DNA of 49,806 bases from Streptomyces sp. MMG1533 (GTDB lineage Bacteria > Actinomycetota > Actinomycetes > Streptomycetales > Streptomycetaceae): the NCBI RefSeq assembly GCF_001279775.1, contig NZ_LGDG01000264.1, positions 1 through 49,806 on the forward strand. The letters run 5' to 3'. Positions within the stretch are counted from its first letter, which is position 1; the number at the start of each line of letters is the position of its first letter. Both the position numbers and the translations under genes were made by a program. The notes beneath the pieces were generated by a model that ran no database searches, was not told the origin of the DNA, and worked only from the letters and a program-made list of their open reading frames with translations. Of the stretch, positions 25,225-33,464 are shown one piece after another.

Positions 25225-25395
25225 CTACTGCCAGCCGGCGTCCGCCGGGGCGACCTGCCAGCCGGCGTCGGCGAGAACGGAGGAGGCCGCGGCCGCGTCG
25301 GCCTCGGAATGGAACGCGACGGCCGGGGCGGCGAGAGACGCCACGATGACAAGGGAGGCGACCGCGGCGGCCTTGGCGAAGCGCGTGCGAAGCAT
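25225..25395 (-). CDS. 56-residue secreted peptide ending in a repeated ADAGWQ motif
   Basis: ATG 25395 is preceded by GGAAGGA. The peptide opens MLRTRFAKAA, continues with a hydrophobic core (VASLVIVASLAAPAVA) and cleavage near AVA/F, leaving about 28 residues. The mature end reads LADAGWQVAPADAGWQ, a hexapeptide repeated with four residues between and lying at the exact C-terminus. High-quality signal peptide, ribosome site and coding base use support a real gene. A role as a signalling or surface peptide is a guess from size alone. It is in the same direction as, and 218 bp before, the propeller-transglycosylase gene. Confidence 0.7.
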   Translation of the reverse strand: MLRTRFAKAAAVASLVIVASLAAPAVAFHSEADAAAASSVLADAGWQVAPADAGWQ

Positions 25396-25568
25396 GGCTG
25401 TGTCCGTTCCTTCCGAGGGTGAACTGCGGTGTCCGGTCTGGCCCTCGCGTCCCGCGGTGACGCTTCGGCCTGGCCGGTGATCAATAGCTTCGTCGCAGCT
25501 CAGGCCCGTGAGAAGGGTTCAGGGATGGACGGAAAGGGCCTTGGACTCATGCGTCCACACCGGCCCCT

Positions 25569-25877
25569 TCAGTCCACCGGCTGCGGCGCGAAGGCCAGCG
25601 GCATCAGCGGCGCCCCGGCCCCGGTCAGCCGTGCCGTGGTCAACTGCGGTACGTCACGCAGCAGTCGGGCACAGACCCGAACCGCCCGCTCCTCCGCCTC
25701 CTCCAGCACGCCGGCCAGCACATAGAAGCCGAGCGTGAGTCCGGACGAGGAGCGGGGGTGCACGGCGACGTGCTCGACGCGGTCGCCCGCAGTGATCGCG
25801 GAGCGCACCACGGCCCTTATGTCCGGGGGCAGTTGTTCACCTGAAGGCAGCTCCAGATGCGCGTGGACGAGGTACAT
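25569..25877 (-). CDS. Small cytoplasmic protein of unknown function
   Basis: A 102-residue protein beginning MYLVHAHLEL, without signal peptide or membrane segment. Predicted alternate strands and helices (VEHVAVHPRS, LTLGFYVLAGVLEEAEERAV) suggest a small alpha/beta ferredoxin-like fold. It diverges from the LuxR-type regulator gene at 26038 with a 160-bp shared region. I do not recognise a named family. Confidence 0.75.
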   Translation of the reverse strand: MYLVHAHLELPSGEQLPPDIRAVVRSAITAGDRVEHVAVHPRSSSGLTLGFYVLAGVLEEAEERAVRVCARLLRDVPQLTTARLTGAGAPLMPLAFAPQPVD

Positions 25878-26037
25878 GCGCTCCAGAGTCTCAACTGATC
25901 CTGTCGGCCCGGCAGCTTCACGACTGGACGGTTGCGGCCGGGGCCCGTTCCGTCCTTCCCTGGTGACGATCTCTCACCCCTCTGCGAAGATCTCGCTCGA
26001 ACAGGGGATGTTCCGTGCAGGAATACTGGGGGATCAC

Positions 26038-27033
26038 ATGCTTACCGCACTCGGACTCGACTCCGTCGCGGAGACGGTGTACCGCGCCATGCTCAGACAC
26101 CCGGCCGCCGGTGTCGCGGCCCTGGCCGATTCCGTGGGGCGGTCCGAGGAAGAGGTGCGGGACTCCCTCGACACACTCAGCGAGCTGGCTCTGGTGCGCC
26201 CCGCCGCCGGAGACGCGGGCCGGCTCCGGGCCGTCTCCCCGGACATCGGGATGGAGATCCTGATGGCCCGGCAGCAGGCCCAGCTGGCAGCCCACCAGCA
26301 GCGCCTGGAAGCCTCGCGGGCGGCCGCGGCCCAGCTCATCTCCGAGTACGCCGAGCTCCGTCCGGCCATCAGCCATCCCGGCGTGGAGCAACTGGTCGGC
26401 CTCGACCAGATACGCGACCGGCTGGCCGTGCTCACCCGTGAGGTGAGCGAGGAGTTCCTGGCCTTCGCCCCGGGCGGGCCCCAGACCGCGGAGAACATGG
26501 CCGCGTCACGGCCGCTCAACCAGGATCTGCTCGGCCGCGGGGTGCGCATGCGCACGATCTACCTGGACAGCGTCCGCACCAACCGGCCCACCGTCGAACA
26601 CGCCGACTGGCTGGCCGGGCTGGGCGGCCAGGTCCGCACGGTGCCCTCGCTGCCGACACGGATGATCCTCATGGACCGGCGGGTCGCCATGATCTCGGTC
26701 AGCAGCGACGACACCGCCGCGGGCGCGGTCCTCCTGACCGGCCAGGGCACACTCACCGCGCTGTGCGCGCTCTTCGAGGCCACCTGGGAGGCCGCCCAGC
26801 CGCTCGGCCAGGTCGTCCCCACCGACCCGAACGGGCTCACCGGCCAGCAGGTGACCGCCCTGCGCCTACTGGCCGAGGGGCACACCGACGAGGCGATCGC
26901 CAAGCGGCTCGGGGTGTCGCATCGCACGGCCCGGCGGATCGCCTGCGAACTGATGGACCGCCTCGGCGCACGCAGCCGCTTCGAGGCCGGTGTACGCGCC
27001 GTTCAGCAGGGCTGGCTCCCGACCCGCCCTTGA
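26038..27033 (+). CDS. TrmB-like/LuxR-type transcriptional regulator
   Basis: ATG 26038 follows a GGGGGA run; the 331-residue protein starts MLTALGLDS. Residues about 5-65 form a TrmB-like winged helix (ALADSVGRSEEEVRDSLDTL), followed by a coiled-coil-like Ala/Gln segment and a phospholipase D-like effector domain (PLNQDLLGRGVRMRTIYLDS). The C-terminal 65 residues are a LuxR helix-turn-helix (TDEAIAKRLGVSHRTARRI, MDRLGARSRFEAGVRAV). The combined architecture is common in Streptomyces and often sits beside secondary metabolite or small-peptide genes. Its targets are unknown; the nearest divergent gene is the 102-residue protein. Confidence 0.85.
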   Translation: MLTALGLDSVAETVYRAMLRHPAAGVAALADSVGRSEEEVRDSLDTLSELALVRPAAGDAGRLRAVSPDIGMEILMARQQAQLAAHQQRLEASRAAAAQLISEYAELRPAISHPGVEQLVGLDQIRDRLAVLTREVSEEFLAFAPGGPQTAENMAASRPLNQDLLGRGVRMRTIYLDSVRTNRPTVEHADWLAGLGGQVRTVPSLPTRMILMDRRVAMISVSSDDTAAGAVLLTGQGTLTALCALFEATWEAAQPLGQVVPTDPNGLTGQQVTALRLLAEGHTDEAIAKRLGVSHRTARRIACELMDRLGARSRFEAGVRAVQQGWLPTRP

Positions 27034-27212
27034 CACACCTCCGGCCCGGAAACCACGAGGGCCGGCCCAGGGCCGGGTAGCCCCGTCAAGGCCGCAGTGC
27101 TCCCCGGGGTCCCCTCGCGGAGCCACCGACACCCGCGGGTTCGGCACACACCGGCGTTCATCCCCGGCGGCTGCGCCTGATCCGGCTCCGGGGGCCTGGA
27201 GTCAGGAACGTC

Positions 27213-27403
27213 CATCTGCCCGCGGCTCAGGACCAGTTCGACCGGCGGCCCGTCTCACGGGCCGCCATCGCGGCGACGACCGTGTGCGGCCGGCAGCGCA
27301 GCCCGCTGCCGAAACCGCCGCCGACGAAGAGGGAGACGACGCGCACGGAGTCCATGGGCAGGTCGAACACCGTGGCGAGTTCGGTCTGCCCGCCACCCGC
27401 GTG
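27213..27403 (-). pseudogene. Relic of a xanthine dehydrogenase-family molybdopterin subunit
   Basis: Reading minus from about 27403, the frame gives VFDLPMDSVRVVSLFVGGGFGS and RPHTVVAAMAARETGR (split here), which is the molybdopterin-binding GGGFGS segment of the XdhB/CoxL family. The frame then stops, and a different frame continues the homology with RPVELVLSRGQM, so a frameshift near 27250 has broken the gene. Only about 60 of the usual 700 or more residues remain. The rest of the 27034-27571 gap holds no other gene, only the promoter and operator of the GH97 gene. Confidence 0.75.
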
Positions 27404-27432
27404 CGCCCGTGATTTTCGGGGGACGCGGGATC

Positions 27433-27461
27433 TTGACCCGGGTTTCCTCAGCACGTACGTT
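27433..27461 (+). promoter_or_regulatory. Promoter of the GH97 gene
   Basis: TTGACC (27433-27438) and TACGTT (27456-27461) are separated by exactly 17 bp, a good principal-sigma promoter. Transcription would start near 27468, about 100 bp before the GH97 start codon. Confidence 0.7.
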
Positions 27462-27471
27462 CCCCACGTCG

Positions 27472-27483
27472 GTAAACGGTTAC
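27472..27483. promoter_or_regulatory. LacI-type operator overlapping the GH97 transcription start
   Basis: GTAAACGGTTAC differs by one base from the palindrome GTAAACGTTTAC, typical of LacI/GalR operators, and sits just downstream of the promoter where a bound repressor would block initiation. The LacI regulator encoded at 29793-30815 is the natural candidate. Confidence 0.6.
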
Positions 27484-27571
27484 TACCAAAATTCTGTTGC
27501 CCACGCCGCGCCTACCGACGTGACTCTCGAGCGTCTGCCGACGCCATCCTCAAAGGAGAGGTCCCTTCACG

Positions 27572-29539
27572 ATGAGAGCTGCAGGAGACCAGGAAGAGCC
27601 CGCCGCGGACAGAGACGGCCGCTCGGGGGCGCTGTCCCGCCGGGGGATGCTCAAGGGCGCGGCCGTCACCGCCGGGATGGCGGCGATGGGGCTGGGTGCC
27701 ACGCGGCCGGCCCACGCGGCGGACGCCCCGGTCCGCGCGACCGCACGGATGGCCGGCACGTCCATCACCATGTCGGTGGTGAACGGGGCACTTCAGTGGT
27801 CCGCCGAGCGCAACGGCAAGACGGTGATCGACGCCTCGGCGCTGGGGCTCAGGCTGAGCGACGGGACCGTACTCGGCAGCGACGTGGGCGTGACGCTCAA
27901 CCAGCACTGGACCGTTCACGACACCTGGTCCCCGGTGTACGGGCGCAACGCGAGCGTCACCGACCTCTACCAGGAGCAGCGCTGGAACCTTCAGGACACC
28001 GCTTCGGGCATCCGTTTCAGTGTCCAGATCCGCGCGTACAAGACCGGCGTGGCCCTCCGCTACGTCCTGCTCGACAAGGGCACCGCCACCATCGCCGACG
28101 AACTGACGACGTTCGTCTTCCCCGACGACACCACGGTGTACAGCGCCCGCGACGAGGACGCCTACAACCCGGTGGCCCCCGACGCGATCCCCTCCACCGG
28201 AACGTCGAGCACCGACCAGGGCCCCCTGACCGACCTGCCGCTGACCGCCGCCCTCCCGGATGGGCGCATCGCCTGCATCTGCGAGTCCGCCCGGCTGAAC
28301 TTCCCGCGTCTGATGCTCAGTTCGGTTCCCGGGCAGCCGGGCACCCTCTCGGCGTTCCTGATGGAACACACCGCCCGCGGATCCGGGCCGGTGGAGACGA
28401 CGTCCACGGTCACCACTCCGTTCGCGACGCCGTGGCGCGCGGTGGTCATCGGGTCCACGCATGCCGAACTGGTCGACAACGCCGAGCTGGTGCTCAATCT
28501 GGCCCCGGCCACCGCCCTGGCCGACACCTCGTGGATCAAGCCGGGCAAGGTCTTCCGCTGTGAGCTGTCCACCGCCGCCGGCCTCGCGGGCGTCGACTTC
28601 GCCGTGGCCCGCGGCATCGACTACATCGAGTACGACGCCGGCTGGTACGGGCCCGAGTTCACCACCACCGACGCCACGACCCCGATCGCCGCCATCGACA
28701 TGCCGGCCGTCATCTCGTACGCCGCGAGCAAGGGCATCGGCGTCTTCCTCTACGTCAACCGGCTCGCCCTGACCGACGCGGACGCGCTGTTCGGCCTCTA
28801 CAAGAGCTGGGGCGTCGAGGGCATCAAGCTCGGCTTCATCAACGACGGCACCCAGACGATGACCAACCAGATCACCGGCTGGGCCGAAACCGCCGCCAAG
28901 TACCGGCTGCTGATCGACATGCACGACGACGTCCGGCCGTTCGGCTACGAGCGCACGTACCCGAACTACATCAGCCTGGAAGGGGTGCGGGGCAACGAGC
29001 AGTTCCCGACCGCCACCCACAATGTGACGCTGCCCTTCGCCAGGAACATCGGCGGTCCGCTCGACTACACCATCTGCTACGGGCAGTCCCGCAACAAGAC
29101 GACCAACGCCCATCAGATGGCGATGGCCGCCGTGTACTACCAGCCGCTCAACTTCCTGTTCTGGTACGACAAGCCGTCCAAGTACGCCAACACCGCGGGC
29201 TGGCCCGGACTGCCCTGGTTCAACGCCGTCCCCACGACCTGGGACGAGAGCAGGACCCTGGCCGGATCGATCGGCGAGTACGTCGCGGTCGCCCGCCGCA
29301 ACGGCTCCACCTGGTACCTCGGGGCGATGACCAACGAGACGGCCCGGACGCTGTCACTGCCGCTGTCGTTCCTGGCCGACGGAACGTACACGGCGACCAT
29401 CTACGCCGACGGGACGCCGAACGCCAGCCCGTTCCGGACTCCCGTCGTGGTCAGCACCGAGACCGTGACCTCGGCGACCACGCTGAACGCGGTCATGGCC
29501 AATGCGGGTGGCGTGGCGGTCATCCTGAAGCCGAACTGA
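27572..29539 (+). CDS. Tat-exported GH97 alpha-glycosidase
   Basis: The 655-residue protein carries a twin-arginine signal (SRRGMLKG at 22-29, cleavage near AHA). The GH97 N-terminal beta-sandwich covers about 55-300 (NGALQWSAERNGKTVID, LGLRLSDG), the (beta/alpha)8 domain about 310-560 (YIEYDAGWYG, GIKLGFIND, LEGVRGNEQF), and a C-terminal beta domain the rest. In retaining GH97 enzymes an Asp occupies the position where this protein has Gly (IKLGF against IKVDF), so an inverting, SusB-like mechanism is more likely; this is from family knowledge. Substrate could be alpha-glucoside or alpha-galactoside. It stands before, and is probably controlled by, the LacI gene and transporter that follow. 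Confidence 0.85.
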   Translation: MRAAGDQEEPAADRDGRSGALSRRGMLKGAAVTAGMAAMGLGATRPAHAADAPVRATARMAGTSITMSVVNGALQWSAERNGKTVIDASALGLRLSDGTVLGSDVGVTLNQHWTVHDTWSPVYGRNASVTDLYQEQRWNLQDTASGIRFSVQIRAYKTGVALRYVLLDKGTATIADELTTFVFPDDTTVYSARDEDAYNPVAPDAIPSTGTSSTDQGPLTDLPLTAALPDGRIACICESARLNFPRLMLSSVPGQPGTLSAFLMEHTARGSGPVETTSTVTTPFATPWRAVVIGSTHAELVDNAELVLNLAPATALADTSWIKPGKVFRCELSTAAGLAGVDFAVARGIDYIEYDAGWYGPEFTTTDATTPIAAIDMPAVISYAASKGIGVFLYVNRLALTDADALFGLYKSWGVEGIKLGFINDGTQTMTNQITGWAETAAKYRLLIDMHDDVRPFGYERTYPNYISLEGVRGNEQFPTATHNVTLPFARNIGGPLDYTICYGQSRNKTTNAHQMAMAAVYYQPLNFLFWYDKPSKYANTAGWPGLPWFNAVPTTWDESRTLAGSIGEYVAVARRNGSTWYLGAMTNETARTLSLPLSFLADGTYTATIYADGTPNASPFRTPVVVSTETVTSATTLNAVMANAGGVAVILKPN

Positions 29540-29560
29540 CCTCGGGCACAAACACACCCG

Positions 29561-29607
29561 GGCGGACGCCGCCTGCGGCCGGACGCCGGCCGCAGGCGGC
29601 GTCCGCC
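29561..29607. terminator. Strong hairpin terminator
   Basis: A perfect 20-bp stem (GGCGGACGCCGCCTGCGGCC and complement) with a 7-nt loop between the convergent GH97 and LacI genes. Confidence 0.92.
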
Positions 29608-29750
29608 TCTCGACGGTCCCGAAGCCGACCGACGACGGGCTTGCCGCCCCCCGCATCCCGCCCGGCCCGCCGCGCAGCTCCTGCGATCCGTGGCGTCCCG
29701 TGCCGCAGGAGCCGGTGCCACGCCGCGCCGGTCCGGTGCCGCGCGACGCA

Positions 29751-29810
29751 GGTCACGCCGCACCGCCGCGGGTCACACCGCGCCGCCGCGGGTCACGCCG
29801 CACCGCCTCG
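29751..29810. repeat. Three 20-bp tandem repeats spanning the LacI stop codon
   Basis: Units at 29751, 29771 and 29791 all follow GGTCAC(G/A)CCGC(A/G)CCGCC(G/T)CG. The LacI stop (29793-29795) lies inside the third copy, so the two others lie just beyond the coding region. Twenty is not a multiple of three. Confidence 0.9.
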
Positions 29811-30815
29811 GGCCGGCGGGGCGGTCGAGTTGCGGACCACGAGCTCCGTGCCCACCTCCATGTGCTCCATGAGCAGCCGCTGTCCCTCGATCACGGACAG
29901 CAGCGCACGGGCCGCTTTCTGACCCATGTCGTGCAGCGGCTGACGCACGGTGGTCAGGCCGGGGAAGCTCTGCGCCGCCTGCGGAAGGTCGTCGAAGCCG
30001 ACGACGGAGAAGTCGCTGGGCACGTTGAGGCCTCGCGCCCGGGCGGCGTCGACGGCGCCGAGCGCCATCAGATCGGCACCGGCGACGATCGCCGTCGGAC
30101 GGTGGTCGTCGATCAGGCGTGCGGCGGTGCGGAAGCCGCAGGCATAGGAGAAGTCGCACGAGGCGACCAGCTGTTCCTCGACCTTCAGCCCGGCGAGCCG
30201 CATCGCGTCCTCGAAGCCCTGAAAGCGGAGGGACGTGCTTTCGAGGTCCTCCTCGCCGCGGAGGTAGGCGATCCGGGTGTGCCCCAGGTCGATCAGGTGC
30301 TGGGTGCCCTGGCGCATCCCGTGGTAGTTGTCGACGGTCAGACGGGGCAGCGGTACGTCCAGGCGCCGAGGATCGATGATGACGCAGGGCAGTTTCTGCC
30401 GGCGCAGCAGTTTGACCGTCTCGTCCTCCAGGACGGGCGCGATCATGAGGACACCGTCGACGAGGCCGTGTGCCAGGAACTCGATCCGGTCCTTCTCCCG
30501 CACCGCGTCGTGGTACGTGGCGTTGACGAGCAGTTCCTGCTCGGCACTGGCCAGCTCGTCGGCGACACCGCGCAGGATCTCCAGTCCGTACTGACTGGTC
30601 AGATCCAGCGCTATGAGGCCGATGAGCCCGCTACGGCCGGCCTTGAGGTTGCGGGCCGCGACGTTCGGCCGGTAACCGAGCCGCCCGGCCACCTCCATGA
30701 CACGGCGTCGGGTCTCCTCGGAGGCCCCCGGCTTGCCGTTCATGACGTTGGACACGGTCATCGCGGAGACGCCGGCCTCCTCGGCCACCTGCGCGATGGT
30801 CACCCGCCCTGCCAC
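29793..30815 (-). CDS. LacI-family regulator of the second sugar locus
   Basis: The GTG at 30815 is preferred because AAGGAG lies 5 bp upstream; the ATG at 30839 has no ribosome site. The 340-residue protein begins with [21 protein letters not shown], a canonical LacI helix-turn-helix with hinge [13 protein letters not shown], then the sugar-binding core ([67 protein letters not shown]). It is divergent from the sugar-binding protein gene and convergent with GH97. It likely represses both; candidate operators are at 27472 and in the 31000-31056 region. Confidence 0.9.
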   Translation of the reverse strand: MAGRVTIAQVAEEAGVSAMTVSNVMNGKPGASEETRRRVMEVAGRLGYRPNVAARNLKAGRSGLIGLIALDLTSQYGLEILRGVADELASAEQELLVNATYHDAVREKDRIEFLAHGLVDGVLMIAPVLEDETVKLLRRQKLPCVIIDPRRLDVPLPRLTVDNYHGMRQGTQHLIDLGHTRIAYLRGEEDLESTSLRFQGFEDAMRLAGLKVEEQLVASCDFSYACGFRTAARLIDDHRPTAIVAGADLMALGAVDAARARGLNVPSDFSVVGFDDLPQAAQSFPGLTTVRQPLHDMGQKAARALLSVIEGQRLLMEHMEVGTELVVRNSTAPPARGGAA

Positions 30816-30854
30816 CCGAACTCCTTCTGCCTCACGCATGGAAACACTCAGGAA

Positions 30855-30884
30855 ACTGTAACGATAAGGCAGTGAGCGCGTCAA
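30855..30884 (-). promoter_or_regulatory. Promoter of the LacI regulator gene
   Basis: On the minus strand TTGACG (30884-30879) and TACAGT (30860-30855) are 18 bp apart, giving a start near 30848, about 33 nt before the GTG codon. Confidence 0.6.
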
Positions 30885-30999
30885 CGAAACCTGCAAGGAC
30901 GCAGCACCGAAAGCCCACTCAATAGTGCATATACATGAACATTCAGCCTGCGATCCCGAAGAACACGCCCACCCAAGCCGCACCTCCCGGCCACGGAAA

Positions 31000-31056
31000 G
31001 TTACGTATAGATGTCCGCTAAGTTTTGCGTTACAGTCCCCGCCATCGGTACGTAAC
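31000..31056 (+). promoter_or_regulatory. Promoter/operator region of the second transporter operon
   Basis: GTTACGTA (31000-31007) and its exact inverted copy TACGTAAC (31049-31056) bracket a -10-like TACAGT (31031-31036) within CGTTACAGT, which also occurs at the divergent LacI promoter. The inverted copies, 49 bp apart, are plausible half-sites or looping sites for the LacI protein. Confidence 0.4.
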
Positions 31057-31188
31057 GTGCCGCAAACTCGGGTCGACCGGTCCCTTTCCGCATGTATCAA
31101 GACTTCCCCCACACGGAAACCGACCAGCCCGTGCAAACCCCTTCAGAGATGGCAAGTCGGTCCGTACCGACGATGGGTGAGGTGTGCA

Positions 31189-32457
31189 ATGAAGCGTTCT
31201 GGGAGACGTCTCGCGGTCGCCACCGCGGTCGCCGCCATGGCGATACCGCTGGCCGCGTGCGGAGGCGGGTCGTCCGGCGCCTCCGACGGCGGCAAGGTGA
31301 CCATCCATGTGCAGGCGTGGAAGGGTGGCGGCGCGGAGCCGGCGAACGTCGCGGAGATCAACAAGGCGTTCGAGAAGGCCCACCCCGACATCAAGGTCGA
31401 CTTCGAGTACATCACCGCGAACGACACCTACGTCCAGAAGCTCCAGCCCGAGCTGCTCGGCGGCAAGGCCGGCGACGTGATCATGGTCGACACGGACAAG
31501 ATGAAGAAGTGGGGTGCCTCCGGCTACCTCGCCGACCTGTCCGGTGAGTCGTGGGCGAGCAAGATAGCCCCTGACGCCAAGCCGTTCGCGCAGGCCGACG
31601 GCAAGACCCTCGCGATGCCGATGGAATTGATCGGCATCGGCCTGTACGCCAACATGGACCTGCTGAAGAAGGCGGGCGTCACCGAAGTCCCCGCCGACTG
31701 GCCGACGTTCCTCGCGGACCTCGCCAAGGTCAAGAAGGCCGGCATCAACCCCATCGCGCTGCCCGACAAGAGCGGCTGGACCGGCAGCTCCGTGTTCCAG
31801 GCGAGCGGTTCGACCCTCGTCTACGACAAGAACAAGCAGTGGGACGCCGATTTCCTGGACGGCAAGGCCTCGTTCAACCCCGACTGGAAGGCACCGCTCG
31901 AGCAGTTGAAGACCCTGGAGGACAAGGGGTACGTCAACTGGAAGAACGAGATCGGTGTCGACGAGTGGTCGCAGGGACCGCAGGACTTCAGCGCGGGCAA
32001 GAGCGCCTTCTGGTACCAGGGCGCGTGGCAGGTATCCAACGTCAAGAAGGCCGGTTTCCCGGTCTCCTTCGCGCCCTGGCCGGGCGGTGCCACGGGCACC
32101 CAGCCCAACAGCATGCTGTTCTCCGGCACGATGTGGGGCGTCAACTCCCAGTCGCAGCAGGGTGACGCGGCGCGCGAGTACGTCAAGTTCTGGTCGCAGA
32201 GCGCGAACCTCGCCAAGTACCTCGAGGCCGAGCACGCGGAATCGCCCTTCACGGGCGGCACGACCCCGGAGAGCACCGAGACGACGGCCTTCACCACGGC
32301 CTTCAAGGAAGGCCGTTACCGGATCCTCCCGTCCAACTCCTGGTACGCCGCGGCAGCCGAGACCGAGACCGGCTCCAAGATCCAGGCGTACCTGCTGGGC
32401 CAGGCGTCCGCCGCGCAGACGCTGAAGGACATCGAGACCGCGGCGTCCGCGAAGTAA
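31189..32457 (+). CDS. CUT1 sugar-binding lipoprotein, second locus
   Basis: ATG 31189 is preceded by GGTGAGG. The 422-residue protein has lipobox LAAC (Cys 24), a Gly/Ser linker, and the type I solute-binding fold (VQAWKGGGAEPANVAEIN, YVQKLQPELLGGKAGDVIMV, ALPDKSGWTGSSVFQ, GKSAFWYQGAWQVSN). It delivers an oligosaccharide to the permeases encoded next. The start region upstream carries the divergent operator cluster. It is distinct in sequence from the binding protein at 15204, so the two systems probably take up different sugars. Confidence 0.92.
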   Translation: MKRSGRRLAVATAVAAMAIPLAACGGGSSGASDGGKVTIHVQAWKGGGAEPANVAEINKAFEKAHPDIKVDFEYITANDTYVQKLQPELLGGKAGDVIMVDTDKMKKWGASGYLADLSGESWASKIAPDAKPFAQADGKTLAMPMELIGIGLYANMDLLKKAGVTEVPADWPTFLADLAKVKKAGINPIALPDKSGWTGSSVFQASGSTLVYDKNKQWDADFLDGKASFNPDWKAPLEQLKTLEDKGYVNWKNEIGVDEWSQGPQDFSAGKSAFWYQGAWQVSNVKKAGFPVSFAPWPGGATGTQPNSMLFSGTMWGVNSQSQQGDAAREYVKFWSQSANLAKYLEAEHAESPFTGGTTPESTETTAFTTAFKEGRYRILPSNSWYAAAAETETGSKIQAYLLGQASAAQTLKDIETAASAK

Positions 32458-32559
32458 CCCGGCCACCCCTGGTCAGCCGTGGTGGGGGGCGCGGTCGGCG
32501 GCTCCTGACCGCCCCGCCCCCGCCCCCGCCACGGCCGTCCGGGCAAGAGGAGGATCCCC

Positions 32560-33432
32560 GTGTTCCACCGACGGCGTGCCACCATGGCCGCCTTCCTGCT
32601 TCCGGCGATCGTCGTGTACGGCGTGTTCATGCTGTATCCGCTGGCCCGCGGCATCTATCTGAGCATGACCGACAGCCTCGGCGGCCCCATCGCCAACTTC
32701 GTCGGCACGGACCAGTACCGCGCCATGGCCGACGACCCGAAGGTCACCGCGGCCCTGTGGCACACCGTGCTGTACGCGGCGGTCGTCGTGGTCGCGCAGA
32801 ACGGCCTCGGGCTGCTCTTCGCGAGCCTGCTGTTCCGCCGCCCCAAGGTCCGCAAGACGCTCAGCGTCGTGCTGCTCACGCCCACCCTGATCTCCCCGGT
32901 GATGGCCGCCTTCATCTGGTCGTACCTGTTCGCCCCGACCGGCGGCATCAACGCCCTGCTGGACATGATCGGCCTGCACGGCCTGGGCCACGTCTGGCTC
33001 GGCGACACCTCCACCGCCCTCTACTCGGTGGCCGCCGTCAACATCTGGATGTTCACCGGCTACTCCTGTGCGATCTTCCTCGCCAGCTACATGAGCATGC
33101 CGGCCGAACTGCTGGAGGCGGCCGCGCTGGACGGCGCGCGCGGCTGGCGCCGCTTCGTCAGCATCGAGTGGCCGCTGCTCGCCCCCGCGCTCACCGTCAA
33201 CGTGACGCTCAGCCTCATCGGCTCACTGAAGGTCTTCGAGTTCCCCCTCGTGCTGACCAACGGCGGCCCGGCCGGCTCCACGGACACGCTGACCCTCCTC
33301 GTGTACCGCAATGTCTTCGGCGGCGGGAAGTTCGCCTACGGAGTCGCGCTGTCGGTCGTCCTCCTCGTGACCGTGGTCGTCCTGTCCAGCGCCACCTCCT
33401 CCCTGCTCCGGCTCCGCGAACGACGCATCTGA
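32560..33432 (+). CDS. CUT1 ABC sugar permease, MalF type, second locus
   Basis: GTG 32560 has AGGAGG 6 bp upstream. The 290-residue protein has six hydrophobic helices starting directly (MAAFLLPAIVVYGVFMLYPL) and the EAA loop ELLEAAALDGARGWRRFVSI. The 102-bp space from the binding-protein gene has no terminator-like hairpin of note, so one operon is likely. Confidence 0.92.
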   Translation: MFHRRRATMAAFLLPAIVVYGVFMLYPLARGIYLSMTDSLGGPIANFVGTDQYRAMADDPKVTAALWHTVLYAAVVVVAQNGLGLLFASLLFRRPKVRKTLSVVLLTPTLISPVMAAFIWSYLFAPTGGINALLDMIGLHGLGHVWLGDTSTALYSVAAVNIWMFTGYSCAIFLASYMSMPAELLEAAALDGARGWRRFVSIEWPLLAPALTVNVTLSLIGSLKVFEFPLVLTNGGPAGSTDTLTLLVYRNVFGGGKFAYGVALSVVLLVTVVVLSSATSSLLRLRERRI

Positions 33433-33464
33433 CGGCACGAACAGGAAACTGACGGATCGCCACC

